From NCBI RefSeq assembly GCF_900143055.1, contig NZ_FRCW01000006.1:162340-226339 (forward strand): a stretch of 64,000 nt of DNA, written 5' to 3'. Below the pieces are notes generated by a model. That model was not told the DNA's origin. It saw only the letters and a program-made list of their open reading frames with translations, and did no database searches. A program made the position numbers and the translations under genes. Source of the DNA: Fibrobacter sp. UWR3. Lineage in GTDB: Bacteria > Fibrobacterota > Fibrobacteria > Fibrobacterales > Fibrobacteraceae. Shown piece by piece: positions 16,094-25,342 of the stretch (within the stretch, counting starts at the first letter, position 1; each line of letters starts with the position of its first letter).

Positions 16094-18463
16094 TCAGAAA
16101 AACATATCTCCAAAGCGGACGATGACGCCGGCAAACACGACGCTCACCATGGTCATGAGCTTGATGAGGATGTTGAGCGAGGGACCCGCGGTATCCTTGA
16201 ACGGGTCGCCCACGGTATCGCCCACCACGGCAGCCTTGTGCGTATCGGAGCCCTTGCCGCCGTAGTTGCCCTTCTCGACAAACTTCTTCGCGTTATCCCA
16301 GGCGCCACCCGAGTTGTTAAGCATGGTGGCAAGCGCAAACCCGCTCGCAAGCCCGCCGGCCAACAGCCCGAACACGCCCGCTACACCCATGAATAGGCCC
16401 ACCAGCACGGGCACGATCACCGCAAGAATAGACGGCACGATCATCTCGTGCTGGGCACCCGTCGTCGAGATATCCACGCAGCGCGCGTAGTTCGGCTCGG
16501 CGGTGCCCTCCATGATTCCCGGAATCTCGCGGAACTGGCGGCGTACCTCCTCCACCATAGCACTTGCAGCACGCCCCACCGCCTTGATGGTGAGCGCACA
16601 GAACACGAACGTCATCATCGCGCCGATAAACAGTCCGCCGAGCAGCATGGGGTTCATCAGGTTCAGGTTGTATATCTGCATGAAGTCCGCGTAATTTACC
16701 TTGCTCGCGACCATACCGAGCAGGTCGCCGTTCTCGGCAATCGCACGCGTGCCGCCATCCAGGAACTTGACGCCAGCGACACCCGAAAGCGCATTCGCAA
16801 GGTCGCTCGCGCCGTTCGCAAACGCGACGGAACCTACCTTCCACACGCCCTCCGCAGAGGTCGCGAGGTGCCCGAGCCAAATCTTCACTTCTTCCACATA
16901 CGAGGCGAGCAAAGCCATTGCGGTAAGGGCGGCAGAACCAATCGCGAATCCCTTGCCCGTCGCGGCGGTAGTGTTCCCGAGCATATCGAGTTCGTCGGTA
17001 CGGGCGCGCACTTCGGGGTCGAGGCCCGCCATCTCGGCGTTGCCGCCCGCGTTGTCGGCAATCGGCCCGAAGGCATCGGTCGCAAGCGTAATGCCGAGCG
17101 TGCTGAGCATACCCACCGCGGCAAAGCCCACGCCGTAGAGGCCCATCGCCATGTTGTCAAAACCACCGGAGCAGCCAAACGAGAAGATGATACCCACCAC
17201 AATCGTTACCACCGGGAGCCCCGTGGAGAACATGCCCACAGATATGCCGTCGATAATCGTGGTCGCAGCCCCGAGCTTCGCCTGGCCCGCAATGCCACGC
17301 GTGGGCTTGTACGCATCGGAGGTGTAGTACTCGGTAAACTGCCCGATCAGGATTCCCGCGGCAAGGCCCGAAAGCACGGAGCCGAATATGCCCATCGAGA
17401 TGAAGTCGAGTTTCACGAGCACGAGGAGCGCCACGAGGATAAGCACCGAGGAGCCGAGCGTACCCGTAAGGAGCGAACGCAACAGCGACTTCGTGTCGGC
17501 GGTTTCCTTCGTGCGCACCGCAAAAATCCCCACGAGGGAAAGGACAATCCCGATTGCCGCCACCACCATCGGGGCGATTACGAGCTTCATACCGCCCATC
17601 GGGAGGGCCGCCCCGAGGGCAGCCGTCGAGAGTATGGACCCGCAGTAAGATTCGTAGAGGTCGGCGCCCATCCCGGCGACATCCCCCACGTTGTCACCGA
17701 CGTTATCCGCAATGGTCGCCGGGTTGCGCGGGTCATCCTCGGGGATGCCCGCCTCGACCTTGCCCACAAGGTCGGCGCCGACATCGGCCGCCTTCGTGTA
17801 AATGCCTCCACCCACGCGGGCGAACAGCGCCTGCAGGGAAGCGCCCATCCCGAAGGTGAGCATGGTTGTGGTGATTTCCACCATCTTCGCATGCGCCCAT
17901 TCTGCGTTATTCACCATATCGGCGCTCCAGGCCCCGAGCGAGAGCTTTGTGGCCACATCGGCGCCGAAATTCCACACGTTGTTGTCGTAGATGTAGTTGA
18001 GCGCAAAGAACCAGGCCGAAATATCGAGCAGGCCGAAACCCACCACCACGAGCCCCATCACAGCACCGCTCCGGAAGGCGATGACAAGCCCGCGGTTCAG
18101 GCTGCTGATGGCGCCATTCGCCGTACGGGAACTCGCGTATGTCGCGGTCTTCATGCCCAAAAAGCCACAAAGCCCGCTGAAGAAGCCGCCCGTAAGGAAG
18201 GCCACCGGCACGAACGGGTTCTGGATGCCCATGACGGCAAGCACCACGAATACCACGAAAAGCACGGCAAATACGATGGAGACCGTCTTGTATTGCCGCC
18301 GCAGGTAGGCGAATGCACCCACGCGCACGAAATGCGCAATCGCCTTCATCTTGCGGGTGCCGTCGGGTTGCCGCTTCATGAAGCGGTAGAAGAATAACGC
18401 CATGGCGAGCGCAATCAACGCTGCAACCGGAACCAAATACCAATAGCATGGAATAGTAAGCAT
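16094..18463 (-). CDS. hppA: Membrane-bound K+-dependent-type pyrophosphatase (H+ or Na+ pump)
   Basis: From the ATG at 18463, preceded by GAGGT, the product is 789 residues with about 16 membrane segments. The catalytic loop DVGADLVGKVEAGIPEDDPR and the following DNVGDNVGD are the M-PPase hallmark, and a second Asp/Lys cluster (DTVGDPFKDTAGPS) lies near the C terminus. GNTTAATGKG carries Ala and Gly at the two positions that in K+-independent enzymes are Lys and Thr, so this should need K+. It hydrolyses pyrophosphate to pump H+ or Na+; which ion cannot be told with certainty. An earlier in-frame start at 18496 adds 11 unlikely residues. It is divergent from the next gene. Confidence 0.95.
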   Translation of the reverse strand: MLTIPCYWYLVPVAALIALAMALFFYRFMKRQPDGTRKMKAIAHFVRVGAFAYLRRQYKTVSIVFAVLFVVFVVLAVMGIQNPFVPVAFLTGGFFSGLCGFLGMKTATYASSRTANGAISSLNRGLVIAFRSGAVMGLVVVGFGLLDISAWFFALNYIYDNNVWNFGADVATKLSLGAWSADMVNNAEWAHAKMVEITTTMLTFGMGASLQALFARVGGGIYTKAADVGADLVGKVEAGIPEDDPRNPATIADNVGDNVGDVAGMGADLYESYCGSILSTAALGAALPMGGMKLVIAPMVVAAIGIVLSLVGIFAVRTKETADTKSLLRSLLTGTLGSSVLILVALLVLVKLDFISMGIFGSVLSGLAAGILIGQFTEYYTSDAYKPTRGIAGQAKLGAATTIIDGISVGMFSTGLPVVTIVVGIIFSFGCSGGFDNMAMGLYGVGFAAVGMLSTLGITLATDAFGPIADNAGGNAEMAGLDPEVRARTDELDMLGNTTAATGKGFAIGSAALTAMALLASYVEEVKIWLGHLATSAEGVWKVGSVAFANGASDLANALSGVAGVKFLDGGTRAIAENGDLLGMVASKVNYADFMQIYNLNLMNPMLLGGLFIGAMMTFVFCALTIKAVGRAASAMVEEVRRQFREIPGIMEGTAEPNYARCVDISTTGAQHEMIVPSILAVIVPVLVGLFMGVAGVFGLLAGGLASGFALATMLNNSGGAWDNAKKFVEKGNYGGKGSDTHKAAVVGDTVGDPFKDTAGPSLNILIKLMTMVSVVFAGVIVRFGDMFF

Positions 18464-18566
18464 AGAGACCTCTTTTTTACTAGACCTGGCCGGCATCCGA
18501 CGACCTTATAAAGAAATCTATACCCAAAAGAGCCGAAAAGGACTATTTTTTTTAAATTTTCCCTCC

Positions 18567-19349
18567 ATGTTGGAAAGCCTCAACCTCCATTTCGCGTTCT
18601 ACGACTGGCTGCTCGTGTTCATGGTGACCGCATTGGGCGTTTTCAGCGCCTACACCAAGGACCCGCAACTCAAGGCCGTAGCCGCCACCATCCCCATCCC
18701 CTGCGGGTTCGCCTACATAGCCGTCGGGCTCCCGATGGGGGCCGCAAACGCCATTTCGGGGTTTATGTGCTTTCTCTACGTGCATATCGTGCGAATCCTC
18801 CACTACAAGGTCAAAATCCCGATTATTCCCTCCATCGCGCTCGGACTCGCCTTCTTTGTCGCCCTCGGCACCTTCCTCATGCCTATCGTCCCCGATACCG
18901 AGGCCATGTTCCTCGGGGTATGCGCATTTGATTTCATCGTAGGAGTAATCTTCTTTCAAAAGCAGAAGTACAAGTCCGGCGTACGCTACAAGACCCCGCT
19001 CCCCGTGTACATCAAGGCCCCAGCCATCGCGGGTGTCGTCTCGGGCCTCATGGTCATCAAGCACCTCATGGGCGGTTTTTGCACGAGTTTTCCGATGATG
19101 AACTCCATCGTGAGCTACGAGAGCCGCTACTCCTTGGGCGACCAGTGCAGGCAGCTCCCGCTGTTCCTCATCGCGGGCCCCATCATGTTTATCGAGATGC
19201 GCTACCTCGAAATATACCTCCACCTGAACCACTGGATAGTGCTCCTGTGCGGGTACGCCCTGTTCGCGTGCATCTACTGGCCGCTGAACCAGGAACTCAA
19301 GCGCCGCAACGAGCGCGCCGACGCATCGTATTCGGGCGAAAAGAAGTGA
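18567..19349 (+). CDS. Multi-pass membrane protein of unknown function
   Basis: This 260-residue protein has about seven or eight hydrophobic segments and short loops, with a charged C-terminal tail (NQELKRRNERAD). No family motif was recognised. It starts 103 bases from the divergent hppA, and the ATG at 18567 lacks a clear Shine-Dalgarno. A small transporter or an accessory membrane protein are both possible; nothing decides between them. Confidence 0.75.
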   Translation: MLESLNLHFAFYDWLLVFMVTALGVFSAYTKDPQLKAVAATIPIPCGFAYIAVGLPMGAANAISGFMCFLYVHIVRILHYKVKIPIIPSIALGLAFFVALGTFLMPIVPDTEAMFLGVCAFDFIVGVIFFQKQKYKSGVRYKTPLPVYIKAPAIAGVVSGLMVIKHLMGGFCTSFPMMNSIVSYESRYSLGDQCRQLPLFLIAGPIMFIEMRYLEIYLHLNHWIVLLCGYALFACIYWPLNQELKRRNERADASYSGEKK

Positions 19350-19433
19350 AAATTGCCACAAAAGGGCGTTTTAGGGCACCTTTTGCCAAATTTTTACTTG
19401 TAAATCGGGGTAGAATAAATTAGATATAGAATT

Positions 19434-20546
19434 ATGAAAAAATTAGCAGTTCTCCCCATTTCCCTGTTTGCTGCACTCGCCCTCACCGCCTGCGGTGACG
19501 ACAGTTCCAGCGGTCCCGACAACACGCCCCCGAGTTCCGGCATCGAGCAGCCGGGTTCATCCGACGGTACCGACCCCACGTCCTCTGCAGGGCCGGAGGG
19601 AACTCTCCCCGGCACGTCTTCCGACGGCATTGAACTTTCTTCCTCCAGCATCGCACCGGTCGACCCGGGCACGACATCTAGCGGAAGCACCACGCCGACG
19701 GTAGAATTCACGACCGAAGCGGTCGCGCTTCCGGACATGGGCTGCGTCACCGAACCCGTAACCTTCGGTTCGGGCGTAAAGGTCACCTGCAACGGTGAAT
19801 TTGCGGGCAACATCCTCGACGACAGCGACACCTCCCCGTTCGACCCGAACGCGGCCGCCTACACGAGCTTCGTCAGCATCAAGAAGGTGTTTGCCGCGCT
19901 ACAGCCCACCGACAAGGCAGTGTTCATCCTGCGCCACGCCCACCGCACGGCCAGCACCGACGTGGACGGAGTCCTTACCGGACTCGGTTACGAACAGGCT
20001 ATTTCTGTCGGCAAGCAGATTGCAAGCACCGAAGACGTGAAATACTGGCATTCCGAAATCCCGCGCACGCAGCAGACCTGCATGGCAATAGCCCAGGGTC
20101 GCGGGCAGACAACATTCTCGCACATGGCCCTCAAGGACCTGAACGGAGGCTGGTTCGAGAAGGATCACGCAAAGATTGAGGAATACAACGCGACTGTTTC
20201 AAGCAGCTACGACGTCGTTTCTCGCTGGGCGTACAACGAATACCCTGACCCGACCGTAAACTACGACGAAGGATTCTACGACCTCATGGAACGCGGCACC
20301 CAGTTCATGAACGAGATCATCATCGCCCAGGTCGCCGCACAGAGCCGCATCAGTGTCGTGGTCTCGCACGACCAGATGCTCTACCCGCTCACGATTTTCG
20401 CAACGAGCAGGCTCCTGGAAATGAAGCACCACGAAGACAAGAGCTGGCTCAACTTCCTCGCGGGCGTCGCCGTGATTATCCACGCCGACGGTTCCGTCAA
20501 GTACGTGCCGGTCATGGGGCTTGACGAAGGTACGGTGCAGTCGTAG
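19434..20546 (+). CDS. Lipoprotein with histidine-phosphatase domain
   Basis: A signal peptide with lipobox ALTAC is followed by a Ser/Pro/Gly-rich linker of about 70 residues, then a histidine-phosphatase (phosphoglycerate-mutase-like) domain. FILRHAHRTAS holds the nucleophilic His in the RHxxR pattern, SEIPRTQQTC the second Arg, and VVVSHDQM the second catalytic His. The classical RHG is RHA here. The protein of 370 residues should act on an extracytoplasmic phosphomonoester. It is followed 12 bases later by trmO, probably on the same message. Substrate unknown. Confidence 0.85.
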   Translation: MKKLAVLPISLFAALALTACGDDSSSGPDNTPPSSGIEQPGSSDGTDPTSSAGPEGTLPGTSSDGIELSSSSIAPVDPGTTSSGSTTPTVEFTTEAVALPDMGCVTEPVTFGSGVKVTCNGEFAGNILDDSDTSPFDPNAAAYTSFVSIKKVFAALQPTDKAVFILRHAHRTASTDVDGVLTGLGYEQAISVGKQIASTEDVKYWHSEIPRTQQTCMAIAQGRGQTTFSHMALKDLNGGWFEKDHAKIEEYNATVSSSYDVVSRWAYNEYPDPTVNYDEGFYDLMERGTQFMNEIIIAQVAAQSRISVVVSHDQMLYPLTIFATSRLLEMKHHEDKSWLNFLAGVAVIIHADGSVKYVPVMGLDEGTVQS

Positions 20547-20558
20547 GCCATTCCGGGC

Positions 20559-21242
20559 ATGGACAGCCTGAACCTCAAGATAATCGCACGCATCAAGAGC
20601 GACTTTCCCGAAAAATTCGGGATACCCAGGCAGAGCGGGCTTGCACCCGCCCTGCATTCTGTTATACGGTTCGAACCCGAATTCAGGAACACGGACGCGC
20701 TCCGCGGGCTGGAGGGATTTAGCCACCTGTGGCTCCTCTGGATTTTTTCGGAGAACATGCGCGAAACCTGGAAGCCGACAGTGCGCCCGCCGCGCCTCGG
20801 CGGGAATACGCGACTCGGGGTGTTCGCCACCCGCAGTAGCTTCAGGCCGAACCCGATTGCGATGAGTTGCGTAAAAATCGAAGAAATCCGCCTTGAGGGA
20901 AACGACGGTCCCGAGATTGTCGTGAGCGGCGCCGACCTGATGGACGGAACCCCCATCGTAGACATCAAGCCCTACCTGCCCTACGCGGACTCTGTCCCGA
21001 ATGCGGCGGGCGGCTTTGCAGAAAGCAGGCGCTACGACAACCTGCAGGTAGAAATCGCACCGGAGATTCTCGGGCACATTCCCGGAGACAAGCGGGATGC
21101 GCTCATCCAGGTTCTGGAACAGGACCCGCGGCCCCACTACCACGACGACCCCGAACGCATCTATGGGATTGCGTTCGCCGGAATGAACGTGAAATTCAAG
21201 GTAGCAGGCAAAGTGCTGACCGTAACCGGAATCGACAAATAA
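20559..21242 (+). CDS. trmO: TrmO/TsaA-type tRNA N6-threonylcarbamoyladenosine methyltransferase
   Basis: This 227-residue protein has the TsaA beta-barrel motifs: LRGLEGFSHLWLLWIF, VRPPRLGGNTRLGVFATRS, RPNPIAMS, and LMDGTPIVDIKPYLPYAD. In E. coli TrmO these contact SAM; the enzyme methylates t6A37 in tRNA-Thr to m6t6A. A C-terminal part with DPRPHY and an IYGIAF segment completes the bacterial form. The first ATG has only a weak ribosome site. Confidence 0.93.
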   Translation: MDSLNLKIIARIKSDFPEKFGIPRQSGLAPALHSVIRFEPEFRNTDALRGLEGFSHLWLLWIFSENMRETWKPTVRPPRLGGNTRLGVFATRSSFRPNPIAMSCVKIEEIRLEGNDGPEIVVSGADLMDGTPIVDIKPYLPYADSVPNAAGGFAESRRYDNLQVEIAPEILGHIPGDKRDALIQVLEQDPRPHYHDDPERIYGIAFAGMNVKFKVAGKVLTVTGIDK

Positions 21243-21267
21243 AAAGCCCCGAGGCTTGCGCCCCGGG
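21240..21267 (-). terminator. Rho-independent terminator of the CE6-like esterase gene
   Basis: On the minus strand an 8-bp stem (CCCGGGGC with GCCTCGGG, one G-T pair) closes a GCAA tetraloop and is followed by GCTTTTTATTT. It lies about 107 bases past the esterase stop and overlaps the end of trmO, so the two convergent genes share this stretch. Confidence 0.75.
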
Positions 21268-21373
21268 ACCTACTCGAACACTACCCTATCACTCCATTCC
21301 AAGCCAAACCCAAGGTTGCCTCCTAACCGGTTTTTCCTTGTTTGCGATTAGAGTTCGCGTTCCAGTATTCTAA

Positions 21374-22618
21374 TTACTTTATCTGAACCTTCTGCACGGA
21401 GCGTTCGGAACCGACCTGCACGGAGAGCATGTAGCTGCCCTGCGGGAGCCTTGCGGTATCGAACCCGAGCGAACCGCCTGCAAAGCTGTCACTGAAGTCG
21501 AGGACGGCCTTGCCCTGCATGCTGAACACCTTAGCGACAATCGGACTCTTTTCCATCGCGACCGGGATTGTTACCTTGCCCGCATTCACGACAGCCTTGC
21601 CGATAAAGCGCGACTGGGCCTGCGGCACATCGATTGCCGTAGGATCGATCGTACCGATATAAGAAGAGGAGTACGACGGCCAGCCGTGATGGCGGCTAGA
21701 GCTGGACGATTCCACTACAGCCTCGCTCGAGGAACTCTCAACGACAGCTTCACTACTGCTTGATTCGGCTGCAGTCCCGACAGGCTTGACCTTGTCGCCC
21801 AGCACCTCGATCATCTTTTCGGCATAGCGCTTGCCGAAGTCGCGGTATTCCTGTGCGGTAAAGTGCACGTTCTGACCATCGCCCAGAGCCTGGTTGAAAC
21901 CTTCGGAAGAGACTACGTAGAAGTTCTTGGACTGCTGCGGGAGCTTCGCGATGTTTTGGTTCGCACCGGCACTGCTACCGCTGCGCAAGACCTCACCCGC
22001 GAGGAACGGGATATCGTTACCGAGCCCCAGATCCTTGACGATGTTGTCGTAGACGCCTTTGACCTTGGAGGGCCACTGGCCGTCTCCGGCATCCGTTTCG
22101 CCCTGGTGGAAAATGATACCCTTGATAACGCCTTCTTCCTGGGCCTTCTTGGCCATCTCGATCAAGCGTCCGTAGGGGTTTCCTCCATATTCGTTAATGC
22201 GCTGGGTCATCCAGCTCTGCTGACTCTGGGCGTAGCTTGCGTATTGATCCTTGTCGAATAGCTTGATGCTGCATCCGGCGACAGCCACCACGATGACCCC
22301 CACCTTGATCTGGGGGTCCGTCTTTTCGACCATGGTACGACCAAAATAGTCCGTGGGGCCGAGTTTTGCACCCTGACAGTGCGCAAGCGGAGGCACGGCA
22401 GTAGACCATTTGCCCTTGGTCTTGCCCGAGCAGGAACCGTTATTGGCGGCCCAGAGAACCTGGAAACGTTCGTCGACAGTCTTATCCTGCTGCCCGACAT
22501 CGCCCTGACCTTCCATGTTGGACTGGCCAAACGCGAGATAGATGTGGAAGTTCGGGTCCGGAGCAGCGTATACAGCCGTAGCGGCGCACGCTGCGAGCGC
22601 CAAAGTCTTAAGATTCAT
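21374..22618 (-). CDS. Secreted CE6-like carbohydrate acetylesterase with sorting domain
   Basis: From the ATG at 22618 (GGAG upstream) the 414-residue product has a signal peptide ending VYAAP. The SGNH-type catalytic domain shows FGQSNMEGQG (nucleophile Ser), GIIFHQGETDAGDGQ and GDGQNVHFTAQEYRDFG with the Asp/His pair. This pattern is that of the DUF303/SASA esterases, including CE6 acetylxylan esterases. A Ser/Glu-rich linker with repeated SSSSEAVVE separates it from a C-terminal domain ending LPQGSYMLSVQ and KVQIK, which resembles a type IX sorting domain. It probably removes acetyl groups from plant xylan outside the cell. Confidence 0.87.
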   Translation of the reverse strand: MNLKTLALAACAATAVYAAPDPNFHIYLAFGQSNMEGQGDVGQQDKTVDERFQVLWAANNGSCSGKTKGKWSTAVPPLAHCQGAKLGPTDYFGRTMVEKTDPQIKVGVIVVAVAGCSIKLFDKDQYASYAQSQQSWMTQRINEYGGNPYGRLIEMAKKAQEEGVIKGIIFHQGETDAGDGQWPSKVKGVYDNIVKDLGLGNDIPFLAGEVLRSGSSAGANQNIAKLPQQSKNFYVVSSEGFNQALGDGQNVHFTAQEYRDFGKRYAEKMIEVLGDKVKPVGTAAESSSSEAVVESSSSEAVVESSSSSRHHGWPSYSSSYIGTIDPTAIDVPQAQSRFIGKAVVNAGKVTIPVAMEKSPIVAKVFSMQGKAVLDFSDSFAGGSLGFDTARLPQGSYMLSVQVGSERSVQKVQIK

Positions 22619-22743
22619 TTTTTTACTCCATAAACAACATAGGCCCATAACCCAAGCCTACAGGAGTTAAAATAAATACAAATCGGGGCCACTTGACGCC
22701 AAAACAGCAAATTCCGTTGTATAAAAGAGCAACACTAGTCCCA

Positions 22744-22770
22744 TTTTGCCCCAAAATTTATATATATTCC
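22744..22770 (+). promoter_or_regulatory. Promoter-like element TTTTGCCC-N11-TATATTCC
   Basis: TTTTGCCC, then CAAAA, then TATATTCC lies about 25 bases before the ATG of the small lipoprotein. The same two blocks with 10-base spacing precede another lipoprotein on the minus strand at 30412-30437. TATATT matches the -10 boxes of the tRNA-Arg and rpsD promoters in this window. Confidence 0.5.
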
Positions 22771-22795
22771 TAAAAAACATTCCCGGAGGAATACT

Positions 22796-23302
22796 ATGAA
22801 GAAAATTTTCCTGACAGCCATCGCCGCAGCGAGCCTCTGCTTCCTTTCTGCCTGTAGCGATGACGAAAGCGAACCGACCCTTGAAGAACTCTGCGCCGCA
22901 GGCCTGAACGAGGACTGCCTCGTAGGCACCTGGAACCTGAACGGCATCGAAACCATGGACGGCTCCCAGGTATGGCACAATTACGGGACAGCACCGAGCA
23001 CGCTCGTCATTACCGACGACGGCAAGTTTGAATTCACGTTCACCACGAGCAACGTTTCTGAAATGGCATCAAGCGGATGTGGCGGAACCAAGACCTACGG
23101 CAGTTGGGAAATCCTCGGCGCAAGCCTCAAGATCAAAATCGGGCGTTCCGATTGCCTGATTACGGGACAATCCTACACGCTTACACCGACCCTCAGCGTA
23201 ACCAACCTCAACTTGAACAAGGTTGTGTTCCACGAGAACGACATGACGGACGCACTCACGAAGGCGAACTCTACCGAGAACTTCGTCCGCGTGATGCAGT
23301 AA
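22796..23302 (+). CDS. Small lipocalin-like lipoprotein
   Basis: This 168-residue protein has lipobox FLSAC after an 18-residue signal, then a beta-rich domain with LVGTWNLNGIETMDG, STLVITDDGKFEFTF and YGSWEILGASLKI, the pattern of lipocalin-like domains (conserved GTW start). GGAGGA sits five bases before the ATG. A terminator follows at 23327. It is monocistronic. Such proteins are numerous in Fibrobacter; the ligand is unknown. Confidence 0.82.
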   Translation: MKKIFLTAIAAASLCFLSACSDDESEPTLEELCAAGLNEDCLVGTWNLNGIETMDGSQVWHNYGTAPSTLVITDDGKFEFTFTTSNVSEMASSGCGGTKTYGSWEILGASLKIKIGRSDCLITGQSYTLTPTLSVTNLNLNKVVFHENDMTDALTKANSTENFVRVMQ

Positions 23303-23326
23303 TAAGGAAACTGATATTACCAGGAG

Positions 23327-23356
23327 AGTCCCGCTTGCGGCGGGACTTTTCGTTTA
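23327..23356 (+). terminator. Rho-independent terminator of the small lipoprotein gene
   Basis: The stem AGTCCCGC/GCGGGACT (8 bp, loop TTGCG) is followed by TTTTCGTTT. It lies 24 bases past the stop and just reaches the stop of the convergent gene. Confidence 0.88.
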
Positions 23357-25342
23357 TGGCTGGTTCCAGCGCTGCTCCTCGTACTCGTGGAGGAACTGAA
23401 TCGCAGACTGCAGGCGTGCCTGCATCTTTCGGGATACGCGCGAATCCTCTTCGCCCGCAGGCATCTCGCTTTCGCAGCGGGCAAGGAACGCCCCGACAGT
23501 CTCGCCGGGATGGCGAACAAGCCCGATTCTTGCAAGCGACTTTTCCGCAGCCTCGAGCCCTTTAACCCAGTGCTGTACGGACTGCGCGTAACCCGCATTC
23601 GACTTGCGGCGACGGAGCACCCGCACGAACCTGAACGAAATGACCGCAAGTACGATGCATCCAAGAACAACATAGAGGGCTGCCATCGAAAGAATATTCT
23701 GCACGGCATCCTGCCAGGAATTCAGGGCAAGTCTCCATTCCCCATCGCGCAACACGTGGAAAACGCGGGCCGTCCGCGCCCGGACCCATTCAAACTTCAT
23801 GTCAAGCCAGGAGGGGCGTTCCATCTTTACTACAAAAAGCGGCGGCGTCGGGTCGAAGGGAATCCACCTACCGTCGAACAGTTCTACCCATGCGTGCGAA
23901 GAATTGCGGCGGAACAGTGCGTAAGGGCGTCCCGGCTCGACTTCCGGGCGGGCAAAACCCGTCACGTAACGTGCAGGGATACCCGCACGACGCAGCAGCA
24001 ATACAGACAACGTTGCATAATACTCGCAATAGCCCGAGCGGGTCGCCCAGAAGACTCTAAGCGGGTCGGAATGCGGGGCAATTTTGCCTTCGGCGACGGC
24101 CCTAGATTCGTCGACCTTCAAGGAATACGCAAAATGGTTCAGGAAATAGGAACGGATAGCGTCGGAATAGGCTACCGACTTCAAAAGACCCGGATACTCG
24201 GCAAGCGTATCGAGCCCCATTTCCATCGCAACCGTATCAAGGAAGCCTGCGAGGGGAGCAAAGACCTGCAGGTAGGCGCTATCGGGCACATCTCCATAAC
24301 CGCTATGTGTGGAATTAGGGTCGGCGGAATCCGTCGGCATATAGTAGAACCAGTCTCCCCGCCGGGTTTCGCCCTGCTTGAATATGTTCGGCCTGAAATA
24401 TTCCACGGAATCCGCATTCTTCGCGGCAACAGCAACGGCATGGTAAGGGGCGAAAATAAACCCGAAATTGTCGAGCGAGGATTGCACCCACACCGGGCGT
24501 GTGCTATCGGCAGACGACACGGAATCGCGGGTTTCGAACACGGCGTAATCCACCTTGTAGCGCGAAGCGTAGAGCATGCGGTCGTGGTGTGCCGGAAGTT
24601 TCCAGATGCCACCCACGTATTTTTCGTACACGGCTGCGCGCATATACTTCGGAGCGAGAGTATCCCACACGCGCAATACGACCTCGCGGTTGTACTTGCC
24701 CGCAAAGTTGGATTCGAACGACCCGAGCTTTACCACAGGGTCAAAACCCATCAGGTGGCGCTTGGCGTAGTAGTCCGCCATCCTTTCGGCACGGTTATGC
24801 CCGTGCGACTGCCAGTATTTTAGCCCCCCGAAAGATATTGCCGAGAGCCCCAGGAACAATAGCAAGAACAGCGCGTGCTTCCACCACTTGACTCCAGGAC
24901 GTGCATAGGCATGCAGCAGGAGCAACAACGCAAAGACATTAAGCAGGACTCCATAGCGCGACGCCTGAAAACAACTGAGCAGCAAGACGGCAACACCGTT
25001 GAACAGCACGAAAACATCGTAACCGCCATTCCCGAGACTGCGTTTCTGCAAATACGCGAGCGAAAGCAGGTAGTAAGCGGGGATGAACACGAGCCACGGA
25101 GACATCCCGTATTCCATCTCGGGGCTAAGCACCCACCAGATGGCAAAGGGAACAATTAACCCGTAGGCGACAGACTTGCGGTAAACAGGAACGCGCAACG
25201 CATCGTAGCGAAAAAGGAGAACGATAAAAGCTGCGACAAAGATAATGCCAAGCCAGGGCAAGTCGGAAGATAAGCCCAGGTTCAGCGAAGCTGCGCAAAG
25301 GAGGATTGTCTTCGCCTTTTCGCGGAGGGAGAACCTTCTCAT
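23354..25342 (-). CDS. TgpA-like membrane transglutaminase
   Basis: The 662-residue product starts at the ATG at 25342, overlapping the DUF58 stop as ATGA. The N-terminal third has about six membrane segments, then a periplasmic transglutaminase domain with SGYCEYYATLSVLLLRRAG (Cys), SSHAWVELFDG (His) and WIPFDPTPP (Asp). A further membrane segment and a cytoplasmic tail follow, as in TgpA. The moxR-DUF58-tgpA order is a common conserved operon; the complex is thought to act on envelope proteins, but its reaction is unsettled. Confidence 0.9.
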   Translation of the reverse strand: MRRFSLREKAKTILLCAASLNLGLSSDLPWLGIIFVAAFIVLLFRYDALRVPVYRKSVAYGLIVPFAIWWVLSPEMEYGMSPWLVFIPAYYLLSLAYLQKRSLGNGGYDVFVLFNGVAVLLLSCFQASRYGVLLNVFALLLLLHAYARPGVKWWKHALFLLLFLGLSAISFGGLKYWQSHGHNRAERMADYYAKRHLMGFDPVVKLGSFESNFAGKYNREVVLRVWDTLAPKYMRAAVYEKYVGGIWKLPAHHDRMLYASRYKVDYAVFETRDSVSSADSTRPVWVQSSLDNFGFIFAPYHAVAVAAKNADSVEYFRPNIFKQGETRRGDWFYYMPTDSADPNSTHSGYGDVPDSAYLQVFAPLAGFLDTVAMEMGLDTLAEYPGLLKSVAYSDAIRSYFLNHFAYSLKVDESRAVAEGKIAPHSDPLRVFWATRSGYCEYYATLSVLLLRRAGIPARYVTGFARPEVEPGRPYALFRRNSSHAWVELFDGRWIPFDPTPPLFVVKMERPSWLDMKFEWVRARTARVFHVLRDGEWRLALNSWQDAVQNILSMAALYVVLGCIVLAVISFRFVRVLRRRKSNAGYAQSVQHWVKGLEAAEKSLARIGLVRHPGETVGAFLARCESEMPAGEEDSRVSRKMQARLQSAIQFLHEYEEQRWNQP

